From: Corynebacterium sp.
Lineage (GTDB): Bacteria > Actinomycetota > Actinomycetes > Mycobacteriales > Mycobacteriaceae
Length of the DNA stretch: 64,000 nucleotides
Assembly: GCF_030532715.1 (NCBI RefSeq)
Contig: NZ_JAUNKO010000001.1
Span: 592,967-656,966, forward strand
Reading direction: 5' to 3'
Under the pieces are notes generated by a model. That model did not search any database, was not told the origin of the DNA, and worked only from the letters and a program-made list of their open reading frames with translations. Shown one piece after another: positions 28,001 to 37,547 of the stretch (the first letter of the stretch is position 1; every line of letters begins with the position of its first letter). Position numbers and translations under genes: made by a program.

Positions 28001-31000
28001 CAGCCTCACCGGCGCCGGTGACATCCACCACCACGTCCTCGCCGAGGGCAACGCGCGCAAGGTCTTCGCGGGCGGAAGCCCACCGGTCATCCAGCAGGAC
28101 GGTCTTGTTGGCATCGAAGCTCTGGCTGACCATGCGCGGCCAATCCGAACCCAACTCACGAGACACCAACTCGAACAAAGCGGCGTCCGCTTCCTCGCCG
28201 GACAAGTCCGCGGTCTTCGGGGTGTGATCCAAACCAAGCTGCGCCAGAATCGTGCGCGCCGTAGCCGCCAGCACACCAGCCTTACCGGTGACCTGCTCCG
28301 CGAACTCACCCAGCGCGGCGGAGTCCACCACGCCGCCACCACCACCGCCAGCGGACGGCAAGGCGACGGTCACGCCGTGCTCGGAAGCGACTTGGGCCAC
28401 TGCGGCGTCGATAAGCGCATCAATATCGCCGGCAGGAAGGGTGGCGAGTTCGCCGCCACGCAAGGAAGCGCCCTCGCGCGCGCCCATCACCACCGCGGCG
28501 GTGACATGGTCCGCCCAACCCGCCCCAAGCTGCCACGTACCCGTGACGCGCTCCGCGATGTAGCTGGTCTTCTTGCCCGTCGGGCCGAGGATCCGGCGCA
28601 AGGAATCCGCAACCGCGTCGCCCAGCACCGGGCCAAAAGCGGAATACCCCTTCGCCATGCGGCCGACCGTCGCATACAGATCATTGAGCTCCGCGTCCGC
28701 GGCGCCATCGATCGCACCCAAGCCGAATTCCACACCGAGGTCCAGCAACAGCTGGTTACGGCGCGAGCTCACGCCCTCGACCAAAGTCTCGATCGAATCG
28801 GTTGCACCCATCTGATCCGGGCGAACCTTGGTCCACAATGCGATGAGCATCGCGGTGGCGTCAGCGGGCGTAAAGGCAATGTCGTCAGGGCGCGGGCCAG
28901 CGGCCGCCGGAGCGGGCGCAAACGTAGCCTCCGTGCTCTGCTCCGCCTGGTTCTGCTCCACCGGAGTCTCCTCGGCGGGGGCTTCCTCGGCGGGCACCTC
29001 GCGGGTGACTTCATCGGTGGCAAACACGATGGCGCGCTCGCGCTCCACGTTGAGCACCTCAACATCCGCGTCACGATACTGCGGCAGACGCAAGGTCTGG
29101 CCCATCATGTTCGCAATCGTCGGCGACGAACCAACGCCCACCTCAACGAAGCGTTCCACGCCAAGTTCAGTCAACGCCAAGTGCTGCGTTTCAATCCACC
29201 GCACCGGGGACGCAAACTGCCAAGCCAACAGCTCGATCAACACTGTGCGGGCGAGGGTTTGCTCCGCAAAATCCTCAAAGTTGTCCAGGATGTCTGCAAT
29301 GTAGGGCGAATCCACAACCTCCGCGATGGACTCTACGAACTCGCGAGTGAGCTCGAACGGGCGTGCCACCAGGTTAGGAATGTAGCGCCCCACAAGGACC
29401 TCAAGGTCCACCGTCTGCGGCAACAGCGAATCCAAGTGCTGGCGGAAATCGTCCACACCGTCGCGCAGCACCGAAGAGTGGAACGGCACATCAATGCCGG
29501 GGATCATGATGAAGGCACGCTGCCCTGGGCCGGCCTTCTCCGCGGCTTCCTCAAGGGCGCGCAAGCCGGCGACGGTGCCCGCTACGGCGTATTGCAAGCC
29601 GGCAAGGTTGTAATTCACAATCTCGAGGAATTCGCCGGACTCCTCCGAAATCTGTGCCACATAATCGAAAACGTTATCGGCGGTGAGGCCCATCTTGTTG
29701 GGGCGCAACGCGGCCAACCCGTAGTTGGAGTTACCGTTTGCGTCGCGGTCCACGAGGCGGTGCATGGTCAGGCCACGGCGGTACACAATCTCCACCACAG
29801 ACTCCAGCGACAGCACCTGGGCGTACGCCGCCAGTGCGTTGTACTCACCCACGGAATGGCCCGCAAACAAGGCGCGCTGATTCAGTGCCGACGCCTTGCG
29901 CATCTCCGCCACCTGCGCCACCCCCAGCGTAGCCATGGCTACCTGCGTAAATTGCGTCAAGAAGAGCACGCCGTTGGGGTGATAGAAACGCTCACCTTGC
30001 ACCACAACCTCTTGCGGGTTGTTGCGCACAATCTCCAGGATGGAGAACCCAAGCTTGCCGCGGGTGTGACGGTCCGCGCGCTCCCACACGTCACGGGCAG
30101 CTGCGGAACTTGCCATCGCATCCATGCCCATGCCCTGGGATTGGATGCCCTGTCCGGGGAACGCATAGAAGGTCTTCGGGGCGGCCATCACCGCCGTGGC
30201 GGTCAGCACCGGTGCGCCATCAACCGTGGCAGTCACCTCCCGCACTTCGCCACAACCGGGACGGTTATCCACGCCGACGCGTTCGACATTAAATTCGACC
30301 TTCGCGCCAGGCAGAATCGGCGACAACATGGTGGCGGTGTATTCCACAACGCGGTGGGTGGAACCCGCGGCAACGAGTTCGCCAATTGCGGAAGTCCACA
30401 TGCCGTGCACGATCACGCCCGGCAAGCCCGCCAACGCCGCCGCGGTATCAGACACGTGGATCGGGTTGCGGTCGCCCGTGACCACCGCGAAGGGACGCAG
30501 GTTCTCCGGCGCCTTCACCTGAACAAACGAGCGGAACGAGTGCGGGGTATTCACCACCGAAGGCAACGCCGAGGTATTCGTACGTGCGGTCGACTTCCCG
30601 GTGCGGCCACGGACGGCGAAACGCTCCGTCAACGTCGCCAACGGTTCACCATCGCAAGCGATCCGGCAGCGCACCACCAAAATGCGCCCAATATCGGTAT
30701 CCAGCACTTCATCCGTGGTAGCGGTAACAATCAGCTCGTTGTCGGTGAACTCCGGCAGCTCCCGCAGCAGCGTGACATGGTGCTCAAGGTGCACCAAGCT
30801 CAACATGCCTTCAACGACACGGTGATCCTCCGTACCAGGAATGATGGCATCGTACACAGCAGCGAACACGGCGGGCCAGGCGCGGCCCACCAACACGTCC
30901 GGGGCAACGCCACTCGGCGCGACCTCCTGCGGCAGGAAGCCTGCGGTGACGTTGATGTATTTTGCCACGTGAGCGGCGTCGATACGCGTCTTCCACGTTG

Positions 31001-34000
31001 CGACGCCGTCCGTAACCTCCGCCAGCGTGCCGCCCGCGGCAATGCGCGTCAGTTCCGACATCGCGGCTTCCGCATCCTCGCGAGTCACCTGCGGCACCGC
31101 ACTCAGCATCTCTGGAACGGTAATTCGGATACGAAGTTCGGCGAGGGTGCCAAAGGCGGTGGACCCAGCCAACGGAACGACCAACTCGGCGTGAGAATCA
31201 TCCAGCTCAACGAGCGTTGCGCCGCTCGGGTGGGTCGCTTTCTTCCCCTCGATCACCCATGCGGATTCATCGCCAAGGCGCGCAATCAGGGACACCGTAT
31301 TTCGACCCGCCCACCACGTGCCCGGTGCAGCGATAATGCGTTCGATAACGCTGGGGGCCTCCGCGACGACTGGGCGCAACCGGTCGATGGTTGCCTGGTT
31401 GAACCGCGCAAGCAGATCAGCAATCGGCTCATCCACCTCCGTAATCCCCGCAACAGCCGCAGGACCAGGAATAACGCACACTTCGTCGGCTGAGTAGCGG
31501 GGGTCATGCGCCTGCCACAGCGAATCGGAACGCCACCAACGGCGCACATCAGAATCGATCACAGGGACAAAGTTGACCGGCTTGCCGGGGGTGCGAGCCA
31601 GCTGAAGGAACCACGCAACATCGGCGGGATGCAGCACATCCGTAGCTACGTTCGGGTACGCGGCAACGAGGGAATCCACCACGCCAGCAGCAGGGCCCTG
31701 CACCGGAACCTGCGGGGTGAACTGGCCATGGTCAACGTCACTCAACCGCGCCTCGGTACGCTCAACCATTTCTTCGAAGCGACGGCGCCACGAGACGTCC
31801 AGCCACTCGCCATCGATCGGGCCGGACAGCTCAAGGTAACGGCGCAACCACTGCTCGTACGTCATGGTTTCCAGGTCACCGAAGTACGGTTTACAGGTGC
31901 GGCCAATGGCCTCGATGATCTCGTCGCGGCGAGCCTGAACGGCCTCCTGATCCCCCGCAACCTCGTCCAGAAGGCGCCCCGCCTTGGCAAACGAATTGTC
32001 GATCTCATGCAGGTCCGCACCGAGTTGGGAGCGCCCCGAAGCCATGCCATTCTTGGCCATGCCCGCGCCGACCCACTCGTCCGCACCCTGCGTATCCACC
32101 AACAGCTGCTTGACGGCGGGCGAAGTCTTCGCTTCCTTCGCCGCCATCGCCGCGGTACCAATCAAAATGCCATCCACGGGCATCGGGCTCAAGCCGTACG
32201 CCTCCGCCCACGAACCCGTGAGGTAATCCGCCGCCCGCTCCGGAGTGCCAATGCCGCCGCCCACGCACAGCACCACATTGCTCTGCGCACGAATGCCGGC
32301 GTAGGTGGCAATCAGCAACTCATCAAGGTCCTCCCAGGAGTGGTGACCACCGGCCTTACCGCCCTCCACCTGGATGATGATCGGCACGTCCGGCACGTCC
32401 TTGGCAATGTCCAACACATTGCGAATGTGCTTGACCGCGCCCGGTTTGAAGCACACCCACGGGAAGCCCTCAGCGCGGAGTTCGCGAATCAGTTCAACAG
32501 CCTCATCGTGTTCCGGCATACCGGCGGTAATGACGATGCCGTCAATCGGGGCACCGTTCGCGCGCGCCCGACGCACAAGACGCTTTCCACCCACCTGCAT
32601 CTTCCACAGGTAGGGGTCGAGGAACATGGAGTTAAACTGGGCATTCACACCCGGTTCGAGCAATTCATCTAATTGCGCAAGATGTTCCTCAAGGATCTCG
32701 GGGGTAACTTGGCCGCCGCCAGCGAGCTCCGCCCAGTGGCCAGCGTTCGCCGCCGCCGCAACAATTTCCGGATCCACCGTCGTCGGCGTCATGCCCGCCA
32801 ACAGCATCGGCGAGCGACCCGTCAACCGCGTAAAGGCAGTTTCCACGTAAGGTTGCGGGCCAGCAATCACGCGCGGGAGGAATTCCGCGTAGTTTACGGG
32901 GGCTTCGGGGGCGTGCCCGGCGTCGAAAAGCTTGGCGTGACCGTCTTCGGTGGAAACATCCACAATGCCCACACCACGGCCCGCAAGCACCGTTTCCGTC
33001 AGCGTTGCGACGCCGCCCGCTGGGCCAACCTCCAAAATCCAACGCGCCCCGCTATTCGCAGCTTCGTTCGTTTGCGCAACCCAGTCCACGTGATCGACCA
33101 AAACCTCTTGGGTCAATGCCCGCGCGACATCCGCATCCAGGCCGCACTGCGCCGCCCACTCCGCAGCTAGGTCGACGGCCGGGGCGAGCGCAGGGTGATG
33201 GAACGCAACTTCAACGTTCAATGGAGTAAACGTCGGCGAGAACGGACGACCCCCACGCTTCTTCTCGGTGACCTGCTTCGCGTCACGCTCCGCCAACTCG
33301 TTCAGAACGTCGCATACCTTTGCGACTGCGGCGGGGCGGCCAGAAATCACAAAGGTATCGAAGCTATTCCGCAAACCAACCGCAGGGCATTCCGCAACTT
33401 CAGTGGAACCGGCGGGGAACAGGGCGTCAATAATATCCACAATCTGCTGGTTAGTAACGCCTTGCACCATGACCATCGGGCGCTTATCGCCGTGCGCGAC
33501 CAACCCAGCTTCAAGCGCCGCATGCGTGGCGGCAGCGCCAATTAACTCAGCGTAAGCCACAACCTCGGCGGCGCGGGATGGGTCCTTCAGCAGGGAGCGC
33601 CCCAAAATTCCTTGCGAGTGTCCGATTACGCTGACGGCATCCTCCGCGTTAAGGCCCTGGGCCTCCAGCGTCATCAAATTGGCAATCTGGGCCACGAAAA
33701 TGCCAGGCACGCTCACCGCAGCGCGGGCATAATCCAGCGCGGGCTCTTCGAGGGCGGCCCACTCGAGCGGATGGAAACCATGCGGCCGATTCCCCGCAAG
33801 ATCATCCATGATAGGAGCGATCAACTCTGCGGAGGCGTTGACGATCTGGCGAACGTCGTCGCGCACCCCAGCATCCAGCGACTCCCGCAGCGTACTCATC
33901 CAATCGAAACCCTGGCCAGAAAAGCACAGCGCAAAGGGCTCATCCCGCAGGCGGCCAAGCAGGCTTTCCCCGTTGGATTCTGTACGGAAATAACGCTGAT

Positions 34001-34010
34001 GATCAGTCAC
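25080..34010 (-). CDS. fas: Type I fatty acid synthase
   Basis: A single chain of about 2,976 residues that makes fatty acids (and mycolate precursors) from acetyl- and malonyl-CoA. Domain order follows bacterial FAS-I: acetyltransferase (GHSQG, Ser near 131), enoyl reductase (PMLLAGMTPTTVDPE), dehydratase (NPIHVSD near 1186), malonyl/palmitoyl transferase (AGHSVGEY, Ser near 1386), ACP (GVSSRRNQLL near 1748), ketoreductase (VVTGASPNSIAAAI), ketosynthase (Cys in VAACATAAVS near 2623; His in LSKHDTSTEAND and LTGHAKGG). No phosphopantetheinyl transferase domain follows, consistent with the separate acpS. GTG 34010 is preferred to TTG 34061 because AAGGGAG lies eleven bases upstream. It converges on the glycan operon with a four-base stop overlap. 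Confidence 0.97.
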   Translation of the reverse strand: MTDHQRYFRTESNGESLLGRLRDEPFALCFSGQGFDWMSTLRESLDAGVRDDVRQIVNASAELIAPIMDDLAGNRPHGFHPLEWAALEEPALDYARAAVSVPGIFVAQIANLMTLEAQGLNAEDAVSVIGHSQGILGRSLLKDPSRAAEVVAYAELIGAAATHAALEAGLVAHGDKRPMVMVQGVTNQQIVDIIDALFPAGSTEVAECPAVGLRNSFDTFVISGRPAAVAKVCDVLNELAERDAKQVTEKKRGGRPFSPTFTPLNVEVAFHHPALAPAVDLAAEWAAQCGLDADVARALTQEVLVDHVDWVAQTNEAANSGARWILEVGPAGGVATLTETVLAGRGVGIVDVSTEDGHAKLFDAGHAPEAPVNYAEFLPRVIAGPQPYVETAFTRLTGRSPMLLAGMTPTTVDPEIVAAAANAGHWAELAGGGQVTPEILEEHLAQLDELLEPGVNAQFNSMFLDPYLWKMQVGGKRLVRRARANGAPIDGIVITAGMPEHDEAVELIRELRAEGFPWVCFKPGAVKHIRNVLDIAKDVPDVPIIIQVEGGKAGGHHSWEDLDELLIATYAGIRAQSNVVLCVGGGIGTPERAADYLTGSWAEAYGLSPMPVDGILIGTAAMAAKEAKTSPAVKQLLVDTQGADEWVGAGMAKNGMASGRSQLGADLHEIDNSFAKAGRLLDEVAGDQEAVQARRDEIIEAIGRTCKPYFGDLETMTYEQWLRRYLELSGPIDGEWLDVSWRRRFEEMVERTEARLSDVDHGQFTPQVPVQGPAAGVVDSLVAAYPNVATDVLHPADVAWFLQLARTPGKPVNFVPVIDSDVRRWWRSDSLWQAHDPRYSADEVCVIPGPAAVAGITEVDEPIADLLARFNQATIDRLRPVVAEAPSVIERIIAAPGTWWAGRNTVSLIARLGDESAWVIEGKKATHPSGATLVELDDSHAELVVPLAGSTAFGTLAELRIRITVPEMLSAVPQVTREDAEAAMSELTRIAAGGTLAEVTDGVATWKTRIDAAHVAKYINVTAGFLPQEVAPSGVAPDVLVGRAWPAVFAAVYDAIIPGTEDHRVVEGMLSLVHLEHHVTLLRELPEFTDNELIVTATTDEVLDTDIGRILVVRCRIACDGEPLATLTERFAVRGRTGKSTARTNTSALPSVVNTPHSFRSFVQVKAPENLRPFAVVTGDRNPIHVSDTAAALAGLPGVIVHGMWTSAIGELVAAGSTHRVVEYTATMLSPILPGAKVEFNVERVGVDNRPGCGEVREVTATVDGAPVLTATAVMAAPKTFYAFPGQGIQSQGMGMDAMASSAAARDVWERADRHTRGKLGFSILEIVRNNPQEVVVQGERFYHPNGVLFLTQFTQVAMATLGVAQVAEMRKASALNQRALFAGHSVGEYNALAAYAQVLSLESVVEIVYRRGLTMHRLVDRDANGNSNYGLAALRPNKMGLTADNVFDYVAQISEESGEFLEIVNYNLAGLQYAVAGTVAGLRALEEAAEKAGPGQRAFIMIPGIDVPFHSSVLRDGVDDFRQHLDSLLPQTVDLEVLVGRYIPNLVARPFELTREFVESIAEVVDSPYIADILDNFEDFAEQTLARTVLIELLAWQFASPVRWIETQHLALTELGVERFVEVGVGSSPTIANMMGQTLRLPQYRDADVEVLNVERERAIVFATDEVTREVPAEEAPAEETPVEQNQAEQSTEATFAPAPAAAGPRPDDIAFTPADATAMLIALWTKVRPDQMGATDSIETLVEGVSSRRNQLLLDLGVEFGLGAIDGAADAELNDLYATVGRMAKGYSAFGPVLGDAVADSLRRILGPTGKKTSYIAERVTGTWQLGAGWADHVTAAVVMGAREGASLRGGELATLPAGDIDALIDAAVAQVASEHGVTVALPSAGGGGGGVVDSAALGEFAEQVTGKAGVLAATARTILAQLGLDHTPKTADLSGEEADAALFELVSRELGSDWPRMVSQSFDANKTVLLDDRWASAREDLARVALGEDVVVDVTGAGEAVALQAEYWGLDEHAAQARSTEGLDHANEIAVVTGASPNSIAAAITAELLHGGATVVVTTSSLNHQRLSFYKDLYRTYARGQAALWVAPANLNSYTDLDSVIEWIGTEQTATVNGEKKLLKPALVPTVLFPFAAPRVTGSLADAGPRAENEMRLLLWSVERLIAGLSELGVDTQVGRRLHVVLPGSPNRGRFGGDGAYGESKAALDALVTRWHAEPVWGDRTSLVHALIGWVRGTGLMGGNDPLVEAVEAAGVSTFSTEEIAEKLVAQIAPAVRSDAANAPVVLDFTGGLGEADLDLAELARNAARSASDAKLEAPRTLRALPTPYRPIVHSDVDFADQVTQKLDDMVVIVGAGELGPLGSARTRFEAELTGDLTAAGVMELAWSMGLIRWDNGWVDADGAEIEEGEIYERFHDEVMGRIGVRRFHDDFGMVDNLAPELTTIYLDRDLHFSVADQATARTFVDSEPENTSAWFDEESGEWIVVRHAGSAVRVPRRMAMSRFVGGQIPEGFDPSVYGIPADMMDNLDRVAVWNIICTVEAFLASGFTPAELMRSIHPTRVSSTQGTGMGGMASLRSLYLDGMLAEPRQNDILQEALPNVMAGHVMQSYVGGYGQMIHPVAACATAAVSVEEGTDKIRLGKADFVVAGGVDDLSVEGITGFGDMAATASSAELEGKGVEHRYFSRANDRRRAGFVESAGGGTILLARASLAADLGLPVLGVVSFAESFADGAHTSIPAPGLGALGAAQGGQKSRLARAMEAHGVSVDEISVLSKHDTSTEANDPNESDLHERLATAMGRAAGNPLFVISQKTLTGHAKGGAAAFQIIGLTQVLRSGLLPANRSLDCVDPALARHQRLVWLRKPLSLSAKAGLVTSLGFGHVSAIVGVVHPGAFVEALRQERGAAAVAEWIAAATAREQAGYQRIVRAMHGGAALFERPVDRNLGGSGAAAKEREAAILLDVDARLIDGVLRTSDEF

Positions 34011-34159
34011 GATAATACTCGCTCCCTTTGTTGATTCGTTCGAGCACACGGACGTGCCCAAATGTTAGATAAACAAATATGCCACAAAACATGAGGAAGT
34101 TGTCATATTTTACTCTTGGGTGGCGGCTGTGCAGCACAGCTTCACTAGAAAAGAAAAGG

Positions 34160-34423
34160 TCACTGCACCCCTAAAACGGGTACCCCCAGCACGTCTTGTA
34201 CAGCTTTCCGAGCTTCGTTTAGGCGCGTCTGCGGGGTTACCTCAATTACCCTGACTCCTTCCACGTTTTCGAACACCTGACAGGGATGATCGGGTTCCAC
34301 TTCTGCGGTAGGGATAATGCCTTCCTCATCCATATATCGATCTAAATGCCGGGAAATGCTCATACCCTTTACCCAACCTGACATGCGCGCCAAGAGCAAG
34401 ACAGTGGTACCGCCACGCGTCAT
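34160..34423 (-). CDS. Hypothetical 87-residue protein, possible gene remnant
   Basis: The frame from ATG 34423 gives TRGGTTVLLLARMSGWVKGM..., then EEGIIPTAEVEPDHP and a C-terminal RLNEARKAVQDVLGVP. The second half weakly recalls the end of S41 proteases (GI-x-P-x-x-E/D-V, then a helix with A..A..VL), so this might be the tail of a lost protease. It could also be a small independent gene following the HNH gene by 43 bases. Evidence is thin. Confidence 0.35.
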   Translation of the reverse strand: MTRGGTTVLLLARMSGWVKGMSISRHLDRYMDEEGIIPTAEVEPDHPCQVFENVEGVRVIEVTPQTRLNEARKAVQDVLGVPVLGVQ

Positions 34424-34466
34424 CCACACCAATACTATCCACCGCACGCGTGTTCGCGCGCGGAGT

Positions 34467-35822
34467 TTAGAAGGGTGGTTCCAAATCTTCCGCTGCTTGT
34501 TTGCGGCGTTCGTTTCTTTGTGTTCGTATTCGTTGGTTCTTTGAATCCCAGGTGTATCCCCAATTTCCGCGCCCATCGTTTTTCGGCGGCGCTATATTAT
34601 CGTCGTCTTTCGTTTTTCCGGAGTGCCTTGTGGTGATTCCCTCAAGTGTTCCGGATATTCCTGCTAGTGGCCCTTCAGGGACAGTGGTTGCGATCACCTC
34701 GTTAGTTTCGGGGTCTCGCCAGGTAACCGCGGCGTCGATACTCATTTCGGAGAACACCCGGCGGTCGGTTTTCATGTTGTGGTGTTCCCGGCACAGGGCT
34801 TGCAAATTCGAAACTGTCGTCCAACCACCAGCCTCGAAATTGATTACATGGTCGGTATCGCAGTCCCGCGCATCTACGTCGCAGCCGGGGAAGCGGCAGG
34901 TGCCGTCACGCTCCGCCACAACCATGCGCTGCTCGGGCGTCGGGTCGTGCGTATCGCTCGTAATTTGCGCGACGTCCAGCGCATTACAATAGTGCGCGCC
35001 AACTGCGGCGATTTCCGCCTGCTGTGCTGGGTTCAACGCGCCAACGCCATGAATATACTCGCCACGCAACGGCACGTCCGGCCGAAAAGAGCCAACGCCA
35101 AACAGTACGACTTTCCGGTGCTTTGGGCGCGTTTCGGGATCACCGCAGACAAGTTCCATCAGTGCTTCAACTTTTGAAATTTTGCGCGAGTTCGCGTGAA
35201 CGGTCACGTGCTGGTCGAACTCTGCCGCAGCAAGTGCGTCCATCTCGGCAGTTATGAGCGCCATACCTGGCTTACTATCGAACGTAACTTCGTAGTGGGG
35301 GTTGGGCTGCTCCGCGCGCGCGGTCTCAGTGAGGGCGTCCATCCACACCAACCATTGCTCAATTTTGCGCTGCAAGACACGGGGCGCCGGCAGTGACTGG
35401 TTCGGCTGCGTCGCCGTCAGGTAGGTCACGAGCATTTGGTCAAGGCGGCGGAGCACTTCGGTATCATCTTCGCGGGGAACATCTTGCAAACCCCGCTCGA
35501 TAGCGCACGCAAGTTCAACGCCAATGTGCCCCAGCTTCAGCGCATGAGCACGCAAGCTAGGAAGCTGGCGCGACAGCCGGTAGGCAAACCCCAGCAACAA
35601 TTCCGCTTTTCGCGCGCCGAGAGAGCCATCATCAATAGCCACTTTTGCCGCATACTTGGCAAGCTCAACATTCGGGAAATCCACGTTTCCTACAAGGCGG
35701 ATATAATCCCGAAGCTTTGCCTTATTCATAGCGGTGGTGAGGTGACCACTTTGATTATCAAGACGATTCACAGCATAAAAAGCATTCTTAGGATCTGCTG
35801 TCACGTGAGCGCTTGCAATCAC
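34467..35822 (-). CDS. DUF222/HNH endonuclease family protein
   Basis: The 451-residue protein has an N-terminal helical DUF222-type region and a C-terminal HNH nuclease motif: CRFPGCDVDARDCDTDHVIN, then NLQALCREHHNMKTD. The two cysteines plus CREHH bind zinc or shape the beta-beta-alpha-metal fold. Such genes occur in many copies in actinobacteria and some belong to mobile 13E12-like repeats; their role is unclear. GTG 35822 has GAGGTG eight bases upstream; ATG 35729 is an internal alternative. The extreme C-terminus is charged and low-complexity. Confidence 0.85.
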   Translation of the reverse strand: MIASAHVTADPKNAFYAVNRLDNQSGHLTTAMNKAKLRDYIRLVGNVDFPNVELAKYAAKVAIDDGSLGARKAELLLGFAYRLSRQLPSLRAHALKLGHIGVELACAIERGLQDVPREDDTEVLRRLDQMLVTYLTATQPNQSLPAPRVLQRKIEQWLVWMDALTETARAEQPNPHYEVTFDSKPGMALITAEMDALAAAEFDQHVTVHANSRKISKVEALMELVCGDPETRPKHRKVVLFGVGSFRPDVPLRGEYIHGVGALNPAQQAEIAAVGAHYCNALDVAQITSDTHDPTPEQRMVVAERDGTCRFPGCDVDARDCDTDHVINFEAGGWTTVSNLQALCREHHNMKTDRRVFSEMSIDAAVTWRDPETNEVIATTVPEGPLAGISGTLEGITTRHSGKTKDDDNIAPPKNDGRGNWGYTWDSKNQRIRTQRNERRKQAAEDLEPPF

Positions 35823-35916
35823 CGATCATTCACCTCAATTCAACCCGCGGCGATACTACTATTTTATCGCCGTAGCGCACTAACTACCAGCATTGCAAAC
35901 CCCAAAGGAACATTAC

Positions 35917-36150
35917 GTGCAATTCAATTTACCACCCCCGCCTGACGCTTCTACCAGCGGAAACAACACCGTTAGATTGCGCGACATTAAGTATGCATTT
36001 TCAAGCATCCGTAAGCGTCATAGCAATAAATACAGCCATTACAGCATCCCTGAAGCTCACCAGCAGAAGAACATAGAAAAGTTAATAAAAACCTTAGCTA
36101 GCACGCTTGAAGTCGTGAAAATAAAATGGGTGACCTTGCACACATTTTGA
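35917..36150 (+). CDS. Possible small basic protein
   Basis: The 77 residues from GTG 35917 have AAAGGA seven bases upstream and no similarity I recognise; the product is lysine-rich with two helices (LRDIKYAFSSIRKRH, NIEKLIKTLASTLEVVKIKW). It lies alone in the AT-rich 545-base gap between the HNH gene and tRNA-Leu. The rest of this gap (36151-36368) shows nothing I can assign. May be a chance frame or the remnant of a larger gene. Confidence 0.3.
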   Translation: MQFNLPPPPDASTSGNNTVRLRDIKYAFSSIRKRHSNKYSHYSIPEAHQQKNIEKLIKTLASTLEVVKIKWVTLHTF

Positions 36151-36368
36151 AGTTCACAAGCGCCATAAAAAATACCCCCAAATGCGCGAACTCCCCCGTA
36201 GCGCGTCACTAGCGGAATAAAAACACCCGCTGTTCCCAATTCAGAAATCTAGCATATTTAAACCCCACCAAAACCCACTTCGCCAAAACCCATTTTGCCA
36301 AGACTCATTTCACCCACAAACCACCCGCGCCCCACCTGACGCCACCGAAACCAACCCCGAGTTGTTAG

Positions 36369-36450
<82 letters not shown>

Positions 36451-36519
36451 CTCTTGCTGCATTGTACAGAGTCGCAAGCACGGATCAAATCGAAGCTTTC
36501 TCTCAACTCGCCGCACCCA

Positions 36520-36621
36520 CTGCCCATTAGCTTCCTCGATTCAGGCCCACCGCCCATTAGCTTCCTCGATTCAGGCCCACTGCCCATCAACTCGCCGCAC
36601 CCACCGCCCATCAACTCCCTC
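36520..36621. repeat. 30-base tandem minisatellite
   Basis: Two full 30-base units start at 36520 and 36550 (CYGCCCATTAGCTTCC, then TCGATTCAGGCCCA) and differ only in the second base; two shorter related units (CYGCCCATCAACTC...) follow at 36580 and 36604. It lies in the 360-base gap between tRNA-Leu and the LprD-like gene, next to a second, unrelated tandem repeat. Confidence 0.85.
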
Positions 36622-36650
36622 AATCCAATTTCGGCGGATTGCTTGCGGAA

Positions 36651-36801
36651 CCCCCGCTGTTTGCCCTCGGCTGATACCCGACAAACGACTCAGCCACGCA
36701 CCGCCTCCAAGCCCCCGCTGTTTGCCTTCGGCCAATACCCGACGAACAACTCAACCACGCACAGCCTCCAAGCCCCCGCTGTTTGCCCTCGGCTGATACC
36801 C
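36651..36801. repeat. 61-base tandem repeat, 2.5 copies, upstream of the LprD-like gene
   Basis: Units start at 36651, 36712 and 36773, each beginning CCCCCGCTGTTTGCC and continuing with TCGGCTGATACCCGAC-like sequence; the third stops after 29 bases at ATACCC, ten bases before the next gene's start. The last unit therefore overlaps the place where that gene's promoter should be. Confidence 0.85.
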
Positions 36802-36810
36802 TTATGCACT

Positions 36811-37203
36811 GTGAGCAATATCCGGCCTCGGCGCATTGTACCTTTGGTTTTTTTGACCCTTGCGGTTCTTGCGACGTTTGGCCTCGCTTATTGGCAGTGG
36901 ACTCGGTTCCAGTCAGGCAGCGGCACCTTTCAGAATCTTGGGTATGCGTTGCAGTGGCCTGCGTTCGGTGCGTTTTTCGTGTACGCGTATCGGAAGTTCA
37001 ATCAGTACGAGTCTGAGGTGAAGGAGACGGGCGTTTCCCCGGTGGAGCGTGAGCAGCGGGAGGCCGAGCGGCGGGGTGTGGTCACTGAGATCGATGAGTC
37101 CGTGTTGCCGCAGCGTCCGACGATGGATATTGAAACATTTAATCGCCTGAATACGCCTACTCGTCGGCGGAGGCGCACCAGCAACGAGATCAACGAGGAT
37201 TAG
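36811..37203 (+). CDS. LprD-like conserved membrane protein
   Basis: From GTG 36811 the 130-residue protein has two hydrophobic segments (VPLVFLTLAVLATFGLAYW and LQWPAFGAFFVYAYRKF) and a basic cytosolic tail with RRRRR. It matches by position the Rv1343c/LprD gene that precedes DUF3817 in mycobacteria; the biochemical function is unknown. The GTG lies directly after tandem repeats with no Shine-Dalgarno sequence, so a leaderless message is likely. DUF3817 follows after five bases. Confidence 0.65.
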   Translation: MSNIRPRRIVPLVFLTLAVLATFGLAYWQWTRFQSGSGTFQNLGYALQWPAFGAFFVYAYRKFNQYESEVKETGVSPVEREQREAERRGVVTEIDESVLPQRPTMDIETFNRLNTPTRRRRRTSNEINED

Positions 37204-37208
37204 TAATT

Positions 37209-37547
37209 GTGACTGTGAACCCTGACCGCGCCCGCCGCGTCGCCCAGGCTTTGAAGCTTTTTTCGATTGCGGCTTGGGTGACCGGCGTGTGGCTGCTTAT
37301 TTTGTGCGCCCGGATGGTGTTGCACTATGGCTTCGGCGTGGAGATGCCGGCGTGGGCGAATATTATCGGCCAGCTGCACGGCTTGTTCTACATGTTGTAC
37401 TTGGTGGCGACCCTCAACCTGGGCACGAAGGCGCGCTGGGAGCCCACGAAGTGGATCACTACCGCACTCGCGGGGACGGTGCCGTTCTTGTCGTTTGTTG
37501 TGGAGGCGCGGCGTCGCAAAGAGGTTGTCACCGCTTTCGAGCTCTAG
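37209..37547 (+). CDS. DUF3817 membrane protein
   Basis: The 112-residue protein has three hydrophobic segments and the DUF3817 signature (LKLFSIAAWVTGVWLL, then IGQLHGLFYMLYLVATLNL). Homologues occur beside rdgB/rph in mycobacteria (Rv1342c). No function is established. It forms a unit with the preceding LprD-like gene. Confidence 0.82.
   Translation: MTVNPDRARRVAQALKLFSIAAWVTGVWLLILCARMVLHYGFGVEMPAWANIIGQLHGLFYMLYLVATLNLGTKARWEPTKWITTALAGTVPFLSFVVEARRRKEVVTAFEL

Noticed and set aside
25971..31493. 1,840-codon open frame on the plus strand
   Set aside because: It is wholly antisense to fas, Arg/His-rich and without any domain; it is a codon-bias mirror of the real gene.
35893..35916. TTG 35893 as an earlier start of the small basic ORF
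   Set aside because: GTG 35917 has a well-placed AAAGGA; the TTG has none.
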